Under the pieces are notes generated by a model that worked only from the letters and a program-made list of their open reading frames with translations, was not told the origin of the DNA and did not search any database. A DNA stretch of 10,560 nucleotides. Origin: Bacillota bacterium. Lineage in GTDB: Bacteria; Bacillota; Clostridia; Acetivibrionales; DSM-1351. Where the stretch lies: contig JAEZIU010000053.1 in NCBI GenBank assembly GCA_023436485.1, positions 1 through 10,560 of the forward strand, written 5' to 3'. This document shows positions 1-7,521 of the stretch, piece after piece (position 1 is the first letter of the stretch; the number at the start of each line of letters is the position of its first letter). The translations under genes and the position numbers were made by a program.

Positions 1-958
1 TCCTAATAATATGTCCTACGAAGTAGGCTTCGGTGATAACTATCCTAAATATCCTCATCATCGTGCTGCAAGCGGTGTTCTCGAAGGCCCTCCTGCCGAT
101 GAAAAGAAGGAATTGCCTGAAAGACATATCCTTTATGGTGCTCTTGTAGGTGGAGCAGACATGAATGATGAATATCATGACAATGTTAATGAATACGTTT
201 ATTCTGAAACCGGTTTGGACTATAATGCAGGCTTTGTTGGAGCATTGGCAGGTATGTCTAAATATCTTGGAGGAAACCAGCTCCCTGAACCTACTCCGGG
301 TATTGAAGGTGAACCTACTCAATACTATTCAGAAGCTAAACTATACAAAACAGGTACAGAGGGTGTTACCGTTGACCTTAATTTGTATAATATTGTTACT
401 GCACCTCCTCAATATGAAAAAGGCTTATCCTGTAAATTCTTCGTTGACTTATCAGAATTTGCTGCTGAAGGTATTAATCCGGCAAAGTTTACAACCAAGG
501 TATATTATTCTCCTGCCGGGGCCCAAATATCAGGGATTAAGCCATACGATGAGGAGAAAAATATTTATTACGTAGAAATTACTTTCCCGGATAGTCAGTT
601 GTATGCAAGAACATATGTACAATTCTGTATTTACAATTATGAAAGTAAACTATGGGATTCCAAAAATGATCTTTCTACTGCAGGCTTAACCGATGTATAT
701 GCAAAAATGGAGAATATTCCTATATACAAAAACGATGTTAAAGTTTTTGGCAATGAACCGTCCGGGGGAACAGAAATACTGTACGGTGATTTGAACAATG
801 ATAAAGAAGTTAACGCAATCGACTTTGCATTATTAAAAAAATACCTGCTTGACGGAAATGCAGGGGAAATCAGCATAACTAATGCTGACATGAATAAGGA
901 CGAGGCTGTAAACGCTTTGGACTTTGCAAGCCTGAAACTGTTTTTGCTAGGTAAATAA
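1..958 (+). CDS. Cellulosomal GH9 endoglucanase (GH9-CBM3c-dockerin), 3' part only
   Basis: This is the C-terminal third of a secreted family 9 cellulase that cleaves beta-1,4-glucan as part of a cellulosome. The frame is open from base 2 with no stop, and residues PNN precede the first Met, so the gene starts upstream. Numbering from that Met, the end of the GH9 catalytic domain shows the PHHRAASG active-site histidine motif (residues 15-22). The second GH9 signature follows, with catalytic Asp57 and proton-donor Glu66 nine residues apart before DYNAGF. Residues about 105-248 look like a CBM3c, the type fused to processive GH9 enzymes. Residues 258-313 are a type I dockerin with two calcium loops (Asp260-Asp271 and Asp293-Asp304). 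Loop positions 10 and 11 are Ala-Ile and Ala-Leu, as in C. cellulolyticum dockerins. The protein ends two residues after the dockerin. It is separated from the next gene by a terminator, so it is a neighbour of the transport locus and not part of its operon. The exact paralogue cannot be named from this fragment. Confidence 0.95.
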   Translation, partial: PNNMSYEVGFGDNYPKYPHHRAASGVLEGPPADEKKELPERHILYGALVGGADMNDEYHDNVNEYVYSETGLDYNAGFVGALAGMSKYLGGNQLPEPTPGIEGEPTQYYSEAKLYKTGTEGVTVDLNLYNIVTAPPQYEKGLSCKFFVDLSEFAAEGINPAKFTTKVYYSPAGAQISGIKPYDEEKNIYYVEITFPDSQLYARTYVQFCIYNYESKLWDSKNDLSTAGLTDVYAKMENIPIYKNDVKVFGNEPSGGTEILYGDLNNDKEVNAIDFALLKKYLLDGNAGEISITNADMNKDEAVNALDFASLKLFLLGK

Positions 959-978
959 TAACAATTGAGCAAAAGACT

Positions 979-1030
979 AAAGAACCGTATCCCATAGTAA
1001 TTATAAATTACTTGAGTGCGGTTCTTTTTG
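979..1030 (+). terminator. Intrinsic terminator after the GH9 cellulase gene
   Basis: An outer 9-bp stem pairs 979-987 (AAAGAACCG) with 1019-1027 (CGGTTCTTT) and runs into a T-rich tract to 1029. The long loop holds a second perfect 7-bp stem (996-1002 with 1006-1012). The structure begins 20 bases after the TAA of the cellulase gene and fits a Rho-independent terminator. The A-rich left arm could give some termination from the other strand as well, but no minus-strand gene ends here. Confidence 0.8.
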
Positions 1031-1084
1031 CTTGTTATATATTTTCGGTATATGTTACTATAACGGTAAAGAATTTTAATTGAC

Positions 1085-1158
1085 TTTACATCGAGTTTAT
1101 GTAAACAATGTTTATATATCAAGTTAAATTACACATATAATTTCAAATAGAGAGGAAG
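1085..1158 (+). promoter_or_regulatory. Upstream region of the two-component operon: weak promoter candidate and ribosome site
   Basis: The region between the terminator and the sensor kinase gene must carry the operon's promoter if one exists locally. The best -10 match is TATAAT at 1136-1141, but no good -35 lies 16-18 bases upstream; the nearest is TTTATA at 1111-1116 with a 19-base spacer. A TTTACA at 1085-1090 has no convincing -10 partner. A small dyad, TAAAC-AAT-GTTTA (1102-1114), lies between them and could be an operator. AGAGGAAG (1151-1158) is the ribosome site for the ATG at 1168. The promoter assignment is weak; the ribosome site is good. Confidence 0.3.
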
Positions 1159-1167
1159 TAAAATAAA

Positions 1168-2904
1168 ATGGTGAAGCTTAAAATTAGAAACAGTATTTTC
1201 AGCCGTCTTGTAATAACCTTTCTAATAATAATAATTCCTCTTTATGGTTTAGGAATCTATATATACAACAGTGGCTTGCGCACAGTAAAAAGCGAAATAT
1301 CAAAATCAACTGTCGCCCAGGCAGCGTTCTATCTTGAAAGTCTTGAAAAAGAGATAGAGAGAATAAAAATACTTCAATACGATTGCTTGAATGATGAGCA
1401 GTTAAACAAGCTTGCAATAAGATGGGAGATTATGAATGAATATGAAATATCTCAAACCTTGCTTCAACTAAAACAAAGACTTGTTGCAATAAAAAACAGT
1501 AGTATATATGTAAATAATGTAAATGTGCACATTCTCCCAATTGAGAAGACAGTTTCTTCAAACAGCGGAGTAGATGATATTCACATAAATGAATACAATG
1601 GAATATTTGTTCCGACAGGATTAAAGGGAGCACAAATCATTAACTATAACGGTCAGCTGTACCTGAGTACTTTTCAGAAATATAGTGGTGCAACCAAGCC
1701 TTTATTTACTATTGATATAGAATTGAACCAGGATGCATTAAAGCAAGCTCTGGCTCAATTCAATACCTATACGGGAAGCGGCTCTATATTGATAACACCT
1801 AAAAATATTATTTCCAATAAGTCGGAAGAGGATAATACTCAATTTATTCATAGCATATTATCGAGTATGAAAGAACAAGATAGTGATGGTACGGTATTTA
1901 CAAAAATTGGGAACAAGAAGTACTATGTTGTTCACTCAAATTCGTCATACTTGAATATGATTTTACTTAGATATTTTCCTCAGGAATTTATACTAAAACC
2001 TATTGTAAATTTCAAAGTTTGGGCATGGGTATTCTCCGTGGCTGCTATTTTAATAATAATAATATACTCATTATCGACTTATAAATTTATGCATCAGCCA
2101 TTAAATGAACTGGTAAAATCTTTCCGTAAAGTGGAAAGCGGTGACTTAAAAGTTTCCATCAATCATGATTCGAGTAACGAGTTCGGATACTTGTATAAAC
2201 GTTTTAACGATATGGTAAAAAATCTTAATATGCTTATAGATCAGGTATATAACCAGAAAATATTAATGCAGAAAGCGGAATTAAAGCACTTGCAGTCTCA
2301 GATTAATCCCCATTTCCTGTACAACAGTTTTTTTATGATAAATACCATGGCCAGAATAGGTGATGAGAATTTAGTACCGTTTACAAAACACCTGGGAGAG
2401 TATTTCCGTTTTGTCACAAGGAACTCAATGGATAATATACCTCTGGAGGAAGAAATTAATCATGCCAAGGTATATACGGAAATTCAACTTATGAGATTTT
2501 CAAAAAGACTTCAGATTCATTTTGGAGAATTTCCTGAAATGTACAAGGATTTAAAAGTACCGAGACTTATTTTGCAACCCATCATTGAGAATGCATTTGA
2601 ACACGGGCTTGAAAAGAAAAAAAGCAGTGGACTTTTGCTTGTTAATTTTGAAGGAAATGAAAGAGAATTAAGAATAATTGTTGAAGATAACGGATGTGAT
2701 ATAACGGATTCCGAGCTTGAAAAATTACAAAACTTATTGCAGAATAACGGGCAGGAAATTGAAACAACTGGAACATTAAATATACACAGAAGGATAAGGC
2801 TGGTTTTTGGTGATGAAAGCGGTTTGATTATATCAAGAAGTGTAATTGGCGGGTTAAAAGCGGTATTGAAAATAGTTTTACAAAAAGGAGTAAAAAATGT
2901 ATAG
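1168..2904 (+). CDS. YesM/LytS-type sensor histidine kinase (probable extracellular sugar sensor)
   Basis: This 578-residue membrane kinase would sense an external ligand and phosphorylate the regulator encoded next to it. A first membrane helix (about 12-33) is followed by an extracytoplasmic sensor region of about 250 residues (34-282), probably Cache-like from its size and position, then a second helix (284-306) and a HAMP linker (about 308-358). The His_kinase domain has the phospho-acceptor His382 in QINPHFLYN. The ATPase domain shows an N box with Asn475 (LQPIIENAFEHG) and a G1 box DNGCD at 507-511. The second glycine usually seen in DNGxG is Asp here, and the G2 loop (TTGTLNI, 533-539) is also slightly divergent. 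Length and order are normal for kinases paired with YesN-type regulators. The ATG at 1168 has AGAGGAAG upstream. The last 8 bases overlap the next gene, showing translational coupling. The ligand is inferred to be an arabinoxylan or related oligosaccharide only from the neighbouring genes. Confidence 0.93.
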   Translation: MVKLKIRNSIFSRLVITFLIIIIPLYGLGIYIYNSGLRTVKSEISKSTVAQAAFYLESLEKEIERIKILQYDCLNDEQLNKLAIRWEIMNEYEISQTLLQLKQRLVAIKNSSIYVNNVNVHILPIEKTVSSNSGVDDIHINEYNGIFVPTGLKGAQIINYNGQLYLSTFQKYSGATKPLFTIDIELNQDALKQALAQFNTYTGSGSILITPKNIISNKSEEDNTQFIHSILSSMKEQDSDGTVFTKIGNKKYYVVHSNSSYLNMILLRYFPQEFILKPIVNFKVWAWVFSVAAILIIIIYSLSTYKFMHQPLNELVKSFRKVESGDLKVSINHDSSNEFGYLYKRFNDMVKNLNMLIDQVYNQKILMQKAELKHLQSQINPHFLYNSFFMINTMARIGDENLVPFTKHLGEYFRFVTRNSMDNIPLEEEINHAKVYTEIQLMRFSKRLQIHFGEFPEMYKDLKVPRLILQPIIENAFEHGLEKKKSSGLLLVNFEGNERELRIIVEDNGCDITDSELEKLQNLLQNNGQEIETTGTLNIHRRIRLVFGDESGLIISRSVIGGLKAVLKIVLQKGVKNV

Positions 2905-4603
2905 GCTATTAATTGTTGATGATGAGGAAATTATTGTAAATGGGTTATACGAAATATTCCGAAGCTTAAAGAATCTTGATCTGGATGTTTACAGGGCGTA
3001 TTCCGGTGAAGAAGCAGTTGAATGGTTAAGCAGAACAAGAATGGATATTGTTCTTACAGACATCAGTATGCCGGAAATGGATGGTTTACAGTTACTGGAT
3101 GTAATATATAGAAAATGGCCTCAATGCAAAGTAATATTTCTTACCGGGTATAACGAGTTTGAATATGTATATAAAGCAATTCAGCACCAGGGTGTAAGCT
3201 ACATACTCAAGACGGAAGATAACGATAAAGTAATAAGTGTTGTTGAGAATGCCATAGAAGAAATTAAAAAAGAAATTAAAACAGAAGACTTGATTCACAA
3301 GGCCAAGGAGCAAATTGAACTTGCCTTGGGTCTCTTTCAGAAGGATTATTTTATTCATCTGCTGCACGAGGGAACATCACTTGATGTAAATAAATCTCAA
3401 TTTGAACAGCTGTCTATACCTATGTACCATGATCATCCTGTAATCCTGTTGCTGGGACACATTGATGATATTCCCGGCAATCTGTCTTATTGGGAAAAAA
3501 TACAATTTATTAATTCAATTAAAGTAATTATTACCCAGAATCTAAATATCAATATCAGGTCTATATGCATTCTGGATGACAGATACAGATTTGTTTTTTT
3601 TATACAGCCCAATGAGCTTAGAACTGCGGGTTACAGTAATAGTGAAGAAAATTCTTTTTATGAGAAGGCTATTTCATTTGTAAAGGGGACTCTTGAAGTG
3701 ATACAGACCGCGAGTATGGAGTCTTTGAATGCATCTATAAGCTTTGCACTAAGCGGAGAACCCTGTAACTGGGAGGACGTATCCAAAAAGTATTTTTCTC
3801 TTAATCAACTGCTGAATTATAAAATAGGTACAGGAATAGAAATGCTTTTAATTGATAATCAACTGAAAAATAATATTTTAGTCTCAGGTAATGCTACAGA
3901 AGTACCTGAGCTGGACACAAATAATGAGCCATTGGAAATTTTGTTAAGAAAGAGAAATATGGATTTGATTCATCAGTATTTGGAGTCAGGACAGAGAGAA
4001 AAATATTTTGAAGTTTTAAATGAATTATTAAATCCGATAAAATCAATCAAGAGCAAAAACAGCAACTTAGCTATTGAAGCATATTCAATGGTATCACTAA
4101 GTATTCTTTCGTACATTAACCGCTGGAATATAACAGAGAAGCTGGCCTTTCACATCGGGTTAAACAGCCTCATGAGGATAGACAAACATGAGACTTGGTC
4201 AGATGCAGTACAATATCTGATAAATATTTCAGATGTAATATTCCAGCTTCAAACTGAGGAACAAAAGAAGAGGGCGGACAATGCCGTTGATTTTATTCAA
4301 AATTTTATAAATGAACATTTGAGTGAGGATTTGTCTTTAGTAAGGCTTGCGGAACAGGTTTATTTAAATCCGTCCTACCTGTCACGCCTCTATAAACAGG
4401 TTACAAATAAAAACCTTTCTGATTTTATAGACAGTGCCCGCATAGAGAGAGCTAAAGACCTTCTGAAAAGGGAAAAGGTAAAGGTAAATGAAGTAGCTAA
4501 AGCAGTAGGTTATGAGACTGCAGCATCCTTTACAAGGTTTTTCAGGAAATTGGTGTCGTGTTCGCCACAAGAATACCATGATATGGTTGTCTCAGGTAAA
4601 TAG
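2897..4603 (+). CDS. YesN-type response regulator with AraC-family DNA-binding domain
   Basis: This 568-residue cytoplasmic transcription regulator is the partner of the upstream kinase. The receiver domain (about 3-120) has the acidic pair Asp8-Asp9, phospho-acceptor Asp55 in TDISMP, Thr83 and Lys105. A middle region of about 330 residues (130-455) carries no motif I can name, which is usual for long YesN proteins. The AraC domain (463-562) has two helix-turn-helix units at about 479-501 and 530-551, the second with the typical GYE...F.R.F pattern. Translation starts at ATG 2897 inside the end of the kinase gene, with AAGGAG at 2885-2890. In such loci the regulator normally activates the adjacent ABC importer, so the most likely target is the promoter region before 4762. 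A run of eight T at 3594-3601 lies in frame within the middle region. I see no strong terminator after the stop, so read-through into the transporter genes is possible. Confidence 0.95.
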   Translation: MYRLLIVDDEEIIVNGLYEIFRSLKNLDLDVYRAYSGEEAVEWLSRTRMDIVLTDISMPEMDGLQLLDVIYRKWPQCKVIFLTGYNEFEYVYKAIQHQGVSYILKTEDNDKVISVVENAIEEIKKEIKTEDLIHKAKEQIELALGLFQKDYFIHLLHEGTSLDVNKSQFEQLSIPMYHDHPVILLLGHIDDIPGNLSYWEKIQFINSIKVIITQNLNINIRSICILDDRYRFVFFIQPNELRTAGYSNSEENSFYEKAISFVKGTLEVIQTASMESLNASISFALSGEPCNWEDVSKKYFSLNQLLNYKIGTGIEMLLIDNQLKNNILVSGNATEVPELDTNNEPLEILLRKRNMDLIHQYLESGQREKYFEVLNELLNPIKSIKSKNSNLAIEAYSMVSLSILSYINRWNITEKLAFHIGLNSLMRIDKHETWSDAVQYLINISDVIFQLQTEEQKKRADNAVDFIQNFINEHLSEDLSLVRLAEQVYLNPSYLSRLYKQVTNKNLSDFIDSARIERAKDLLKREKVKVNEVAKAVGYETAASFTRFFRKLVSCSPQEYHDMVVSGK

Positions 4604-4694
4604 ATGATAACAAAGTAAAAAATATTATAAACAATGAATAATTTTCAGAAAAACAAGTAAATAAAAGACAACAAAAGTAAAAACATGATAATGG

Positions 4695-4720
4695 TATTGT
4701 GGGTAAGCTCACAATATAAT
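4695..4720 (+). promoter_or_regulatory. Candidate operator dyad and -10 box of the ABC importer operon
   Basis: The 158-base gap before the binding-protein gene holds a perfect 7-bp inverted repeat, TATTGTG (4695-4701) and CACAATA (4710-4716), separated by 8 bases. TATAAT (4715-4720) overlaps its right arm and makes a good -10 box. No -35 match lies 16-18 bases upstream (TGGTAT at 4692-4697 for a 17-base spacer), as expected for a promoter that needs an activator. An alternative reading is TTGTGG (4697-4702) with TATATA (4720-4725), spacer 17. The site could bind the adjacent AraC-type regulator, although that family more often uses direct repeats, or a separate repressor. There is no U-tract, so it is not a terminator. 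Confidence 0.5.
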
Positions 4721-4725
4721 ATATA

Positions 4726-4735
4726 TGAGGCCTCA
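4726..4735. repeat. Perfect 10-bp palindrome near the predicted transcription start
   Basis: TGAGGCCTCA is a perfect palindrome in an otherwise AT-rich leader. It starts 9 bases after the TATTGTG/CACAATA dyad. If TATAAT at 4715-4720 is the -10 box, transcription would start within or beside it. It may be a second protein-binding site or a very short 5' hairpin; a chance occurrence cannot be excluded. Confidence 0.4.
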
Positions 4736-4761
4736 AATAAATAAATATCAGGAGGAAACAA

Positions 4762-6477
4762 ATGAGATTCAATTACTTAAAAAGAGTTGTATCATTAGCA
4801 ATGGCTTTAGCTATAACTGCTTCATTAGTTACAGCTTGCGGTAGTCAAGGTAACACCTCTGACAGCACAGCATCATCATCTCAAAGTACTACTTCTTCAG
4901 TGGCAAATAAGGACCCTTTTGGGAAATATAGTCCTGCGATTGATATTTCTTTTGTTCGTGGAATAGATGATGACCTTGCAGCAAACATATTGCCAAAGAC
5001 ACCGGGGGAAACTCTGGAAGACAACCGATGGACAAGATTATATAAAGAAGAATTAGGTATAAACGTAAAATATGATTGGACAGTAAAAGGAAATGAACAA
5101 TCGGATGCATATACACAGAAAATCAATGTAACATTGGCATCCGGAGAACTTCCTGATGTAGTTCTTGTAAACCCTTCACAGCTTAAGCAACTGGTTGATT
5201 CAGATATGGTTGAGGATATGACCAAATACTACAACGACTATGCTTCTGAGGATTTCAAGAAAAATATGACAGAAGAAGGAACCGGAAATATTGATTCAGT
5301 TATGTTCGACGGTAAAATGATGGCTATTCCGGAACCTGTTTCAACTAATGAAAGTGCACACTATCTATGGATTAGAAATGACTGGCTGAAAAAATTAAAT
5401 TTACAGGCACCTAAGACTATGGATGATGTTTTAAAAATATCAGAAGCCTTTACAAATCAAGATCCTGACGGAAACGGAAAGAAAGATACTATCGGACTTC
5501 CCATCACAAAAGATCTCTACAGCGGATGTATGGGAGCAGAAGGTTTCTTTGCAGGATATCATGCATACCCGAATTTATGGACAGAGGACAGTTCAGGTAA
5601 AATAGCTTGGGGTAGTACATTACCTGAAACAAAGGTAGCACTCCAGAAATTGGCTGACATGTACAAGAACGGCCAGCTTGACAAAGAATTTGGTGTCAAG
5701 GATGCAGGAAAGGTTGCTGAGACTATAGCAGCAGGTAAAGTTGGTATGGACTATGGTGCACAGTGGAACCCAATGTATCCTCTCATAAGCAATTTTAACA
5801 ATGATAATAACGCAGATTGGACATCATATCCTATTGTTTCAAATGATGACAAAAAGGTTATGGTACCTCTAAAGTTCAATCAGACAAGAATATTTGCAGT
5901 AAGAAAAGGATTTGAACATCCTGAAGCACTTGTAAAACTTTTCAATGAACATGTAGAGAAGAACTGGGGTAAAACAGCAGACTTCAATAAGTACTACATG
6001 CCTGTTGAGAACGGCGGCGTAGGTGTTTGGAAATTCTCTCCTGTATGCCCTGCTCCTTTATTCAAAAATCTTGAAGCATTCGTAGCAATAGATGAAGCAA
6101 GAAAGAACAATGACTTAAGCAAATTGACTGGTGAGCCTAAAATTATCCAAGGTAATGTAGAGGCTTATGCAAAAGGTGATAAATCACAATGGGGATGGGA
6201 AAAGATTTACGGTAAAGAAGGCGCATTCCGTAATATGGTTGAGTACAAGAAGAACGATCAGCTGTTAAAAGAAAAATTTGTTGGAGCTCCAACAACAACA
6301 ATGGCTGAAAAGAAAACTACACTCGAAAAAATGGAAAAAGAAGTATTTATAAAAATTATAATGGGTGCAGCTCCTATCAGTGATTTCGACAAGTTTGTAA
6401 GCGATTGGAACAAACTGGGCGGTGCTGATATGACAAAGGAAGTTAACGAATGGTATGATTCAGTTAAATACAAGTAG
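4762..6477 (+). CDS. Oligosaccharide ABC importer, substrate-binding lipoprotein
   Basis: This is the extracellular, membrane-anchored receptor of a carbohydrate ABC importer of the CUT1/LplA type. The N-terminus is a lipoprotein signal peptide: MRFNYLKR, a hydrophobic stretch, then the lipobox VTAC with the lipidated Cys26. A Ser/Thr-rich linker follows (about 28-50). At 571 residues it is longer than common maltose-type binding proteins and falls in the size class of AlgQ/LplA proteins, which bind long oligosaccharides. DPDGNGKKD (234-242) matches the EF-hand-like calcium loop known in AlgQ-type proteins. Many Trp and Tyr residues (for example YLW at 201-203 and GWKIY-like stretches around 477-483) could stack on sugars. 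AGGAGG (4750-4755) lies 6 bases before the ATG. The two permease genes follow after a hairpin. From the GH51 and GH39 genes downstream, the ligand is inferred to be an arabinoxylo-oligosaccharide; the sequence itself does not define specificity. Confidence 0.92.
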   Translation: MRFNYLKRVVSLAMALAITASLVTACGSQGNTSDSTASSSQSTTSSVANKDPFGKYSPAIDISFVRGIDDDLAANILPKTPGETLEDNRWTRLYKEELGINVKYDWTVKGNEQSDAYTQKINVTLASGELPDVVLVNPSQLKQLVDSDMVEDMTKYYNDYASEDFKKNMTEEGTGNIDSVMFDGKMMAIPEPVSTNESAHYLWIRNDWLKKLNLQAPKTMDDVLKISEAFTNQDPDGNGKKDTIGLPITKDLYSGCMGAEGFFAGYHAYPNLWTEDSSGKIAWGSTLPETKVALQKLADMYKNGQLDKEFGVKDAGKVAETIAAGKVGMDYGAQWNPMYPLISNFNNDNNADWTSYPIVSNDDKKVMVPLKFNQTRIFAVRKGFEHPEALVKLFNEHVEKNWGKTADFNKYYMPVENGGVGVWKFSPVCPAPLFKNLEAFVAIDEARKNNDLSKLTGEPKIIQGNVEAYAKGDKSQWGWEKIYGKEGAFRNMVEYKKNDQLLKEKFVGAPTTTMAEKKTTLEKMEKEVFIKIIMGAAPISDFDKFVSDWNKLGGADMTKEVNEWYDSVKYK

Positions 6478-6479
6478 TA

Positions 6480-6491
6480 TTAACTAGTTAA
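6480..6491. repeat. 12-bp perfect palindrome after the binding-protein stop
   Basis: TTAACTAGTTAA lies two bases after the TAG stop and just before the large hairpin. It contains only two G-C pairs, so as RNA it would be unstable. No function can be assigned; it may be chance or a protein site. Confidence 0.3.
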
Positions 6492-6495
6492 CATC

Positions 6496-6534
6496 AGAAG
6501 GAAAGGATACAGCCGTTTCATATCCTTTCCTTCT
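6496..6534 (+). other. Strong intercistronic RNA hairpin between binding-protein and permease genes
   Basis: AGAAGGAAAGGATA (6496-6509) pairs perfectly with TATCCTTTCCTTCT (6521-6534), giving a 14-bp stem and an 11-base loop. The bases that follow (CCTTTACTAGG) are not a proper U-tract, although a T6 run comes about 16 bases later (6550-6555). It therefore looks more like a 3'-end stabiliser or partial terminator than a full stop signal. Such hairpins after the binding-protein gene are known to raise binding-protein mRNA over permease mRNA. Selective processing at hairpins has also been reported for the cellulosome operon of R. cellulolyticum. Confidence 0.8.
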
Positions 6535-6590
6535 CCTTTACTAGGCAAGTTTTTTAGTTAGTTTCTATTATGTACGTCTATACACCTATA

Positions 6591-6598
6591 AGGGGAGG
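6591..6598 (+). promoter_or_regulatory. Ribosome-binding site that decides a TTG start for permease 1
   Basis: AGGGGAGG lies 7 bases before TTG 6606, which is in frame with the permease. The in-frame ATG at 6570 is preceded only by T-rich sequence with no Shine-Dalgarno match, and it would place this purine-rich site inside the coding region. The TTG is therefore the better start. Confidence 0.75.
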
Positions 6599-6605
6599 AA
6601 TAAGC

Positions 6606-7508
6606 TTGAAAAATTTAAATATAAAGAAACAACTACCCTTGCATCTCATGATCCTTCCGGGTTTTATAACTTTATTGATATTCAGTTACCTGCCAATGGC
6701 GGGTGTTGTGATTGCGTTTCAAAAATTTATTCCCGCAAGGGGACTGTTCGGTCATCAAAAATGGGTAGGCCTTAAGAACTTTAAATACGTTCTGGATATG
6801 CCTAATTTTAATAATATAATGTGGAATACCATATCCATAGCAATAATGAAAATCGCGCTTGGACTGGTTGTTCCAATAATATTTGCTATATTAATTAATG
6901 AGGTTACAAACAATTCGTTAAAAAGAGGTATTCAAACACTAATATATCTTCCTCACTTTTTATCCTGGGTTGTACTTGGAGGTATACTGATTGATATACT
7001 TTCACCCTCCGGCGGAATTTTAAATTCATTTATAAAGTCACTTGGTTTTGAGCCTATATTTCTTCTTGGAGACAATAAATGGTTTCCTTCCACAATGGTA
7101 TTGACGGAAACATGGAAAGAATTCGGCTATGGTACCATAATCTATCTGGCCGCAATAACCGGAATCGATCCCAGTCTGTACGAAGCTGCACATATGGATG
7201 GAGCCAACAGATGGAAACAAACGTTACACATAACTCTTCCCGGAATGAAGATGGTTATTGTACTTCTGATGGTATTAAGTCTCGGTAATGTTTTAAATGC
7301 CGGGTTTGACCAAATCTTCAATTTATATAGTCCCCCTGTTTATCAAAGCGGAGACATTATCGACACCTTTGTTTACAGAATAGGCCTGCTGGAAGCCCAA
7401 TACGGAGTTGCCACAGCGGTAGGACTATTTAAATCAGTAGTCTCGTTTACGCTTATTTCAGTATCTTACTTCTTTGCATATAAATTTGCAGATTACAGGA
7501 TTTTCTAA
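6606..7508 (+). CDS. ABC importer permease, LplB/UgpA type (permease 1)
   Basis: This is one of two membrane subunits that form the channel of the oligosaccharide importer. With the TTG start it has 300 residues, usual for LplB-type permeases, and begins (f)MKNLNIKKQ. About six hydrophobic segments can be seen, the first near residues 15-38. The cytoplasmic EAA loop that docks on the ATPase is EAAHMDGAN (193-201), with the conserved glycine at 199. A longer form from ATG 6570 would add MYVYTPIRGGIS, which lacks a ribosome site. Its TAA stop overlaps the Shine-Dalgarno region of the second permease, so the two are co-translated closely. It must assemble with permease 2 and an ATPase encoded elsewhere, since none is in the window. 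Confidence 0.93.
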   Translation: MKNLNIKKQLPLHLMILPGFITLLIFSYLPMAGVVIAFQKFIPARGLFGHQKWVGLKNFKYVLDMPNFNNIMWNTISIAIMKIALGLVVPIIFAILINEVTNNSLKRGIQTLIYLPHFLSWVVLGGILIDILSPSGGILNSFIKSLGFEPIFLLGDNKWFPSTMVLTETWKEFGYGTIIYLAAITGIDPSLYEAAHMDGANRWKQTLHITLPGMKMVIVLLMVLSLGNVLNAGFDQIFNLYSPPVYQSGDIIDTFVYRIGLLEAQYGVATAVGLFKSVVSFTLISVSYFFAYKFADYRIF

Positions 7509-7521
7509 AGGGGGTTATAAA

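Noticed and set aside
1099..1113. CcpA cre-like word ATGTAAACAATGTTT before the sensor kinase
   Set aside because: It differs from the cre consensus at three positions, including the central CG. The TAAAC-AAT-GTTTA dyad is noted only as a weak operator candidate.
637..1122. 161-codon open frame on the minus strand across the dockerin region and terminator
   Set aside because: It lies antisense to the dockerin of a clear GH9 gene and has no recognisable domain. Its composition is what the complement of AT-rich coding sequence gives.
2049..2062. (ATA)n trinucleotide run, with a similar one at about 1221-1233
   Set aside because: Both encode Ile-rich membrane helices of the kinase with the common ATA codon. 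Three-base units would not shift the frame.
3594..3601. Run of eight T inside the response regulator gene, a possible slippage or phase-variation site
   Set aside because: The reading frame is intact through the run and such runs are common in AT-rich genomes. Nothing else indicates phase variation.
4604..4690. Terminator after the response regulator gene
   Set aside because: Only weak AT-only pairings such as AAAATATT with AATAATTTT were found, and no stable hairpin or U-tract.
4881..5225. 114-codon minus-strand frame within the binding-protein gene
   Set aside because: It is a shadow of the lipoprotein coding sequence, with no family resemblance.
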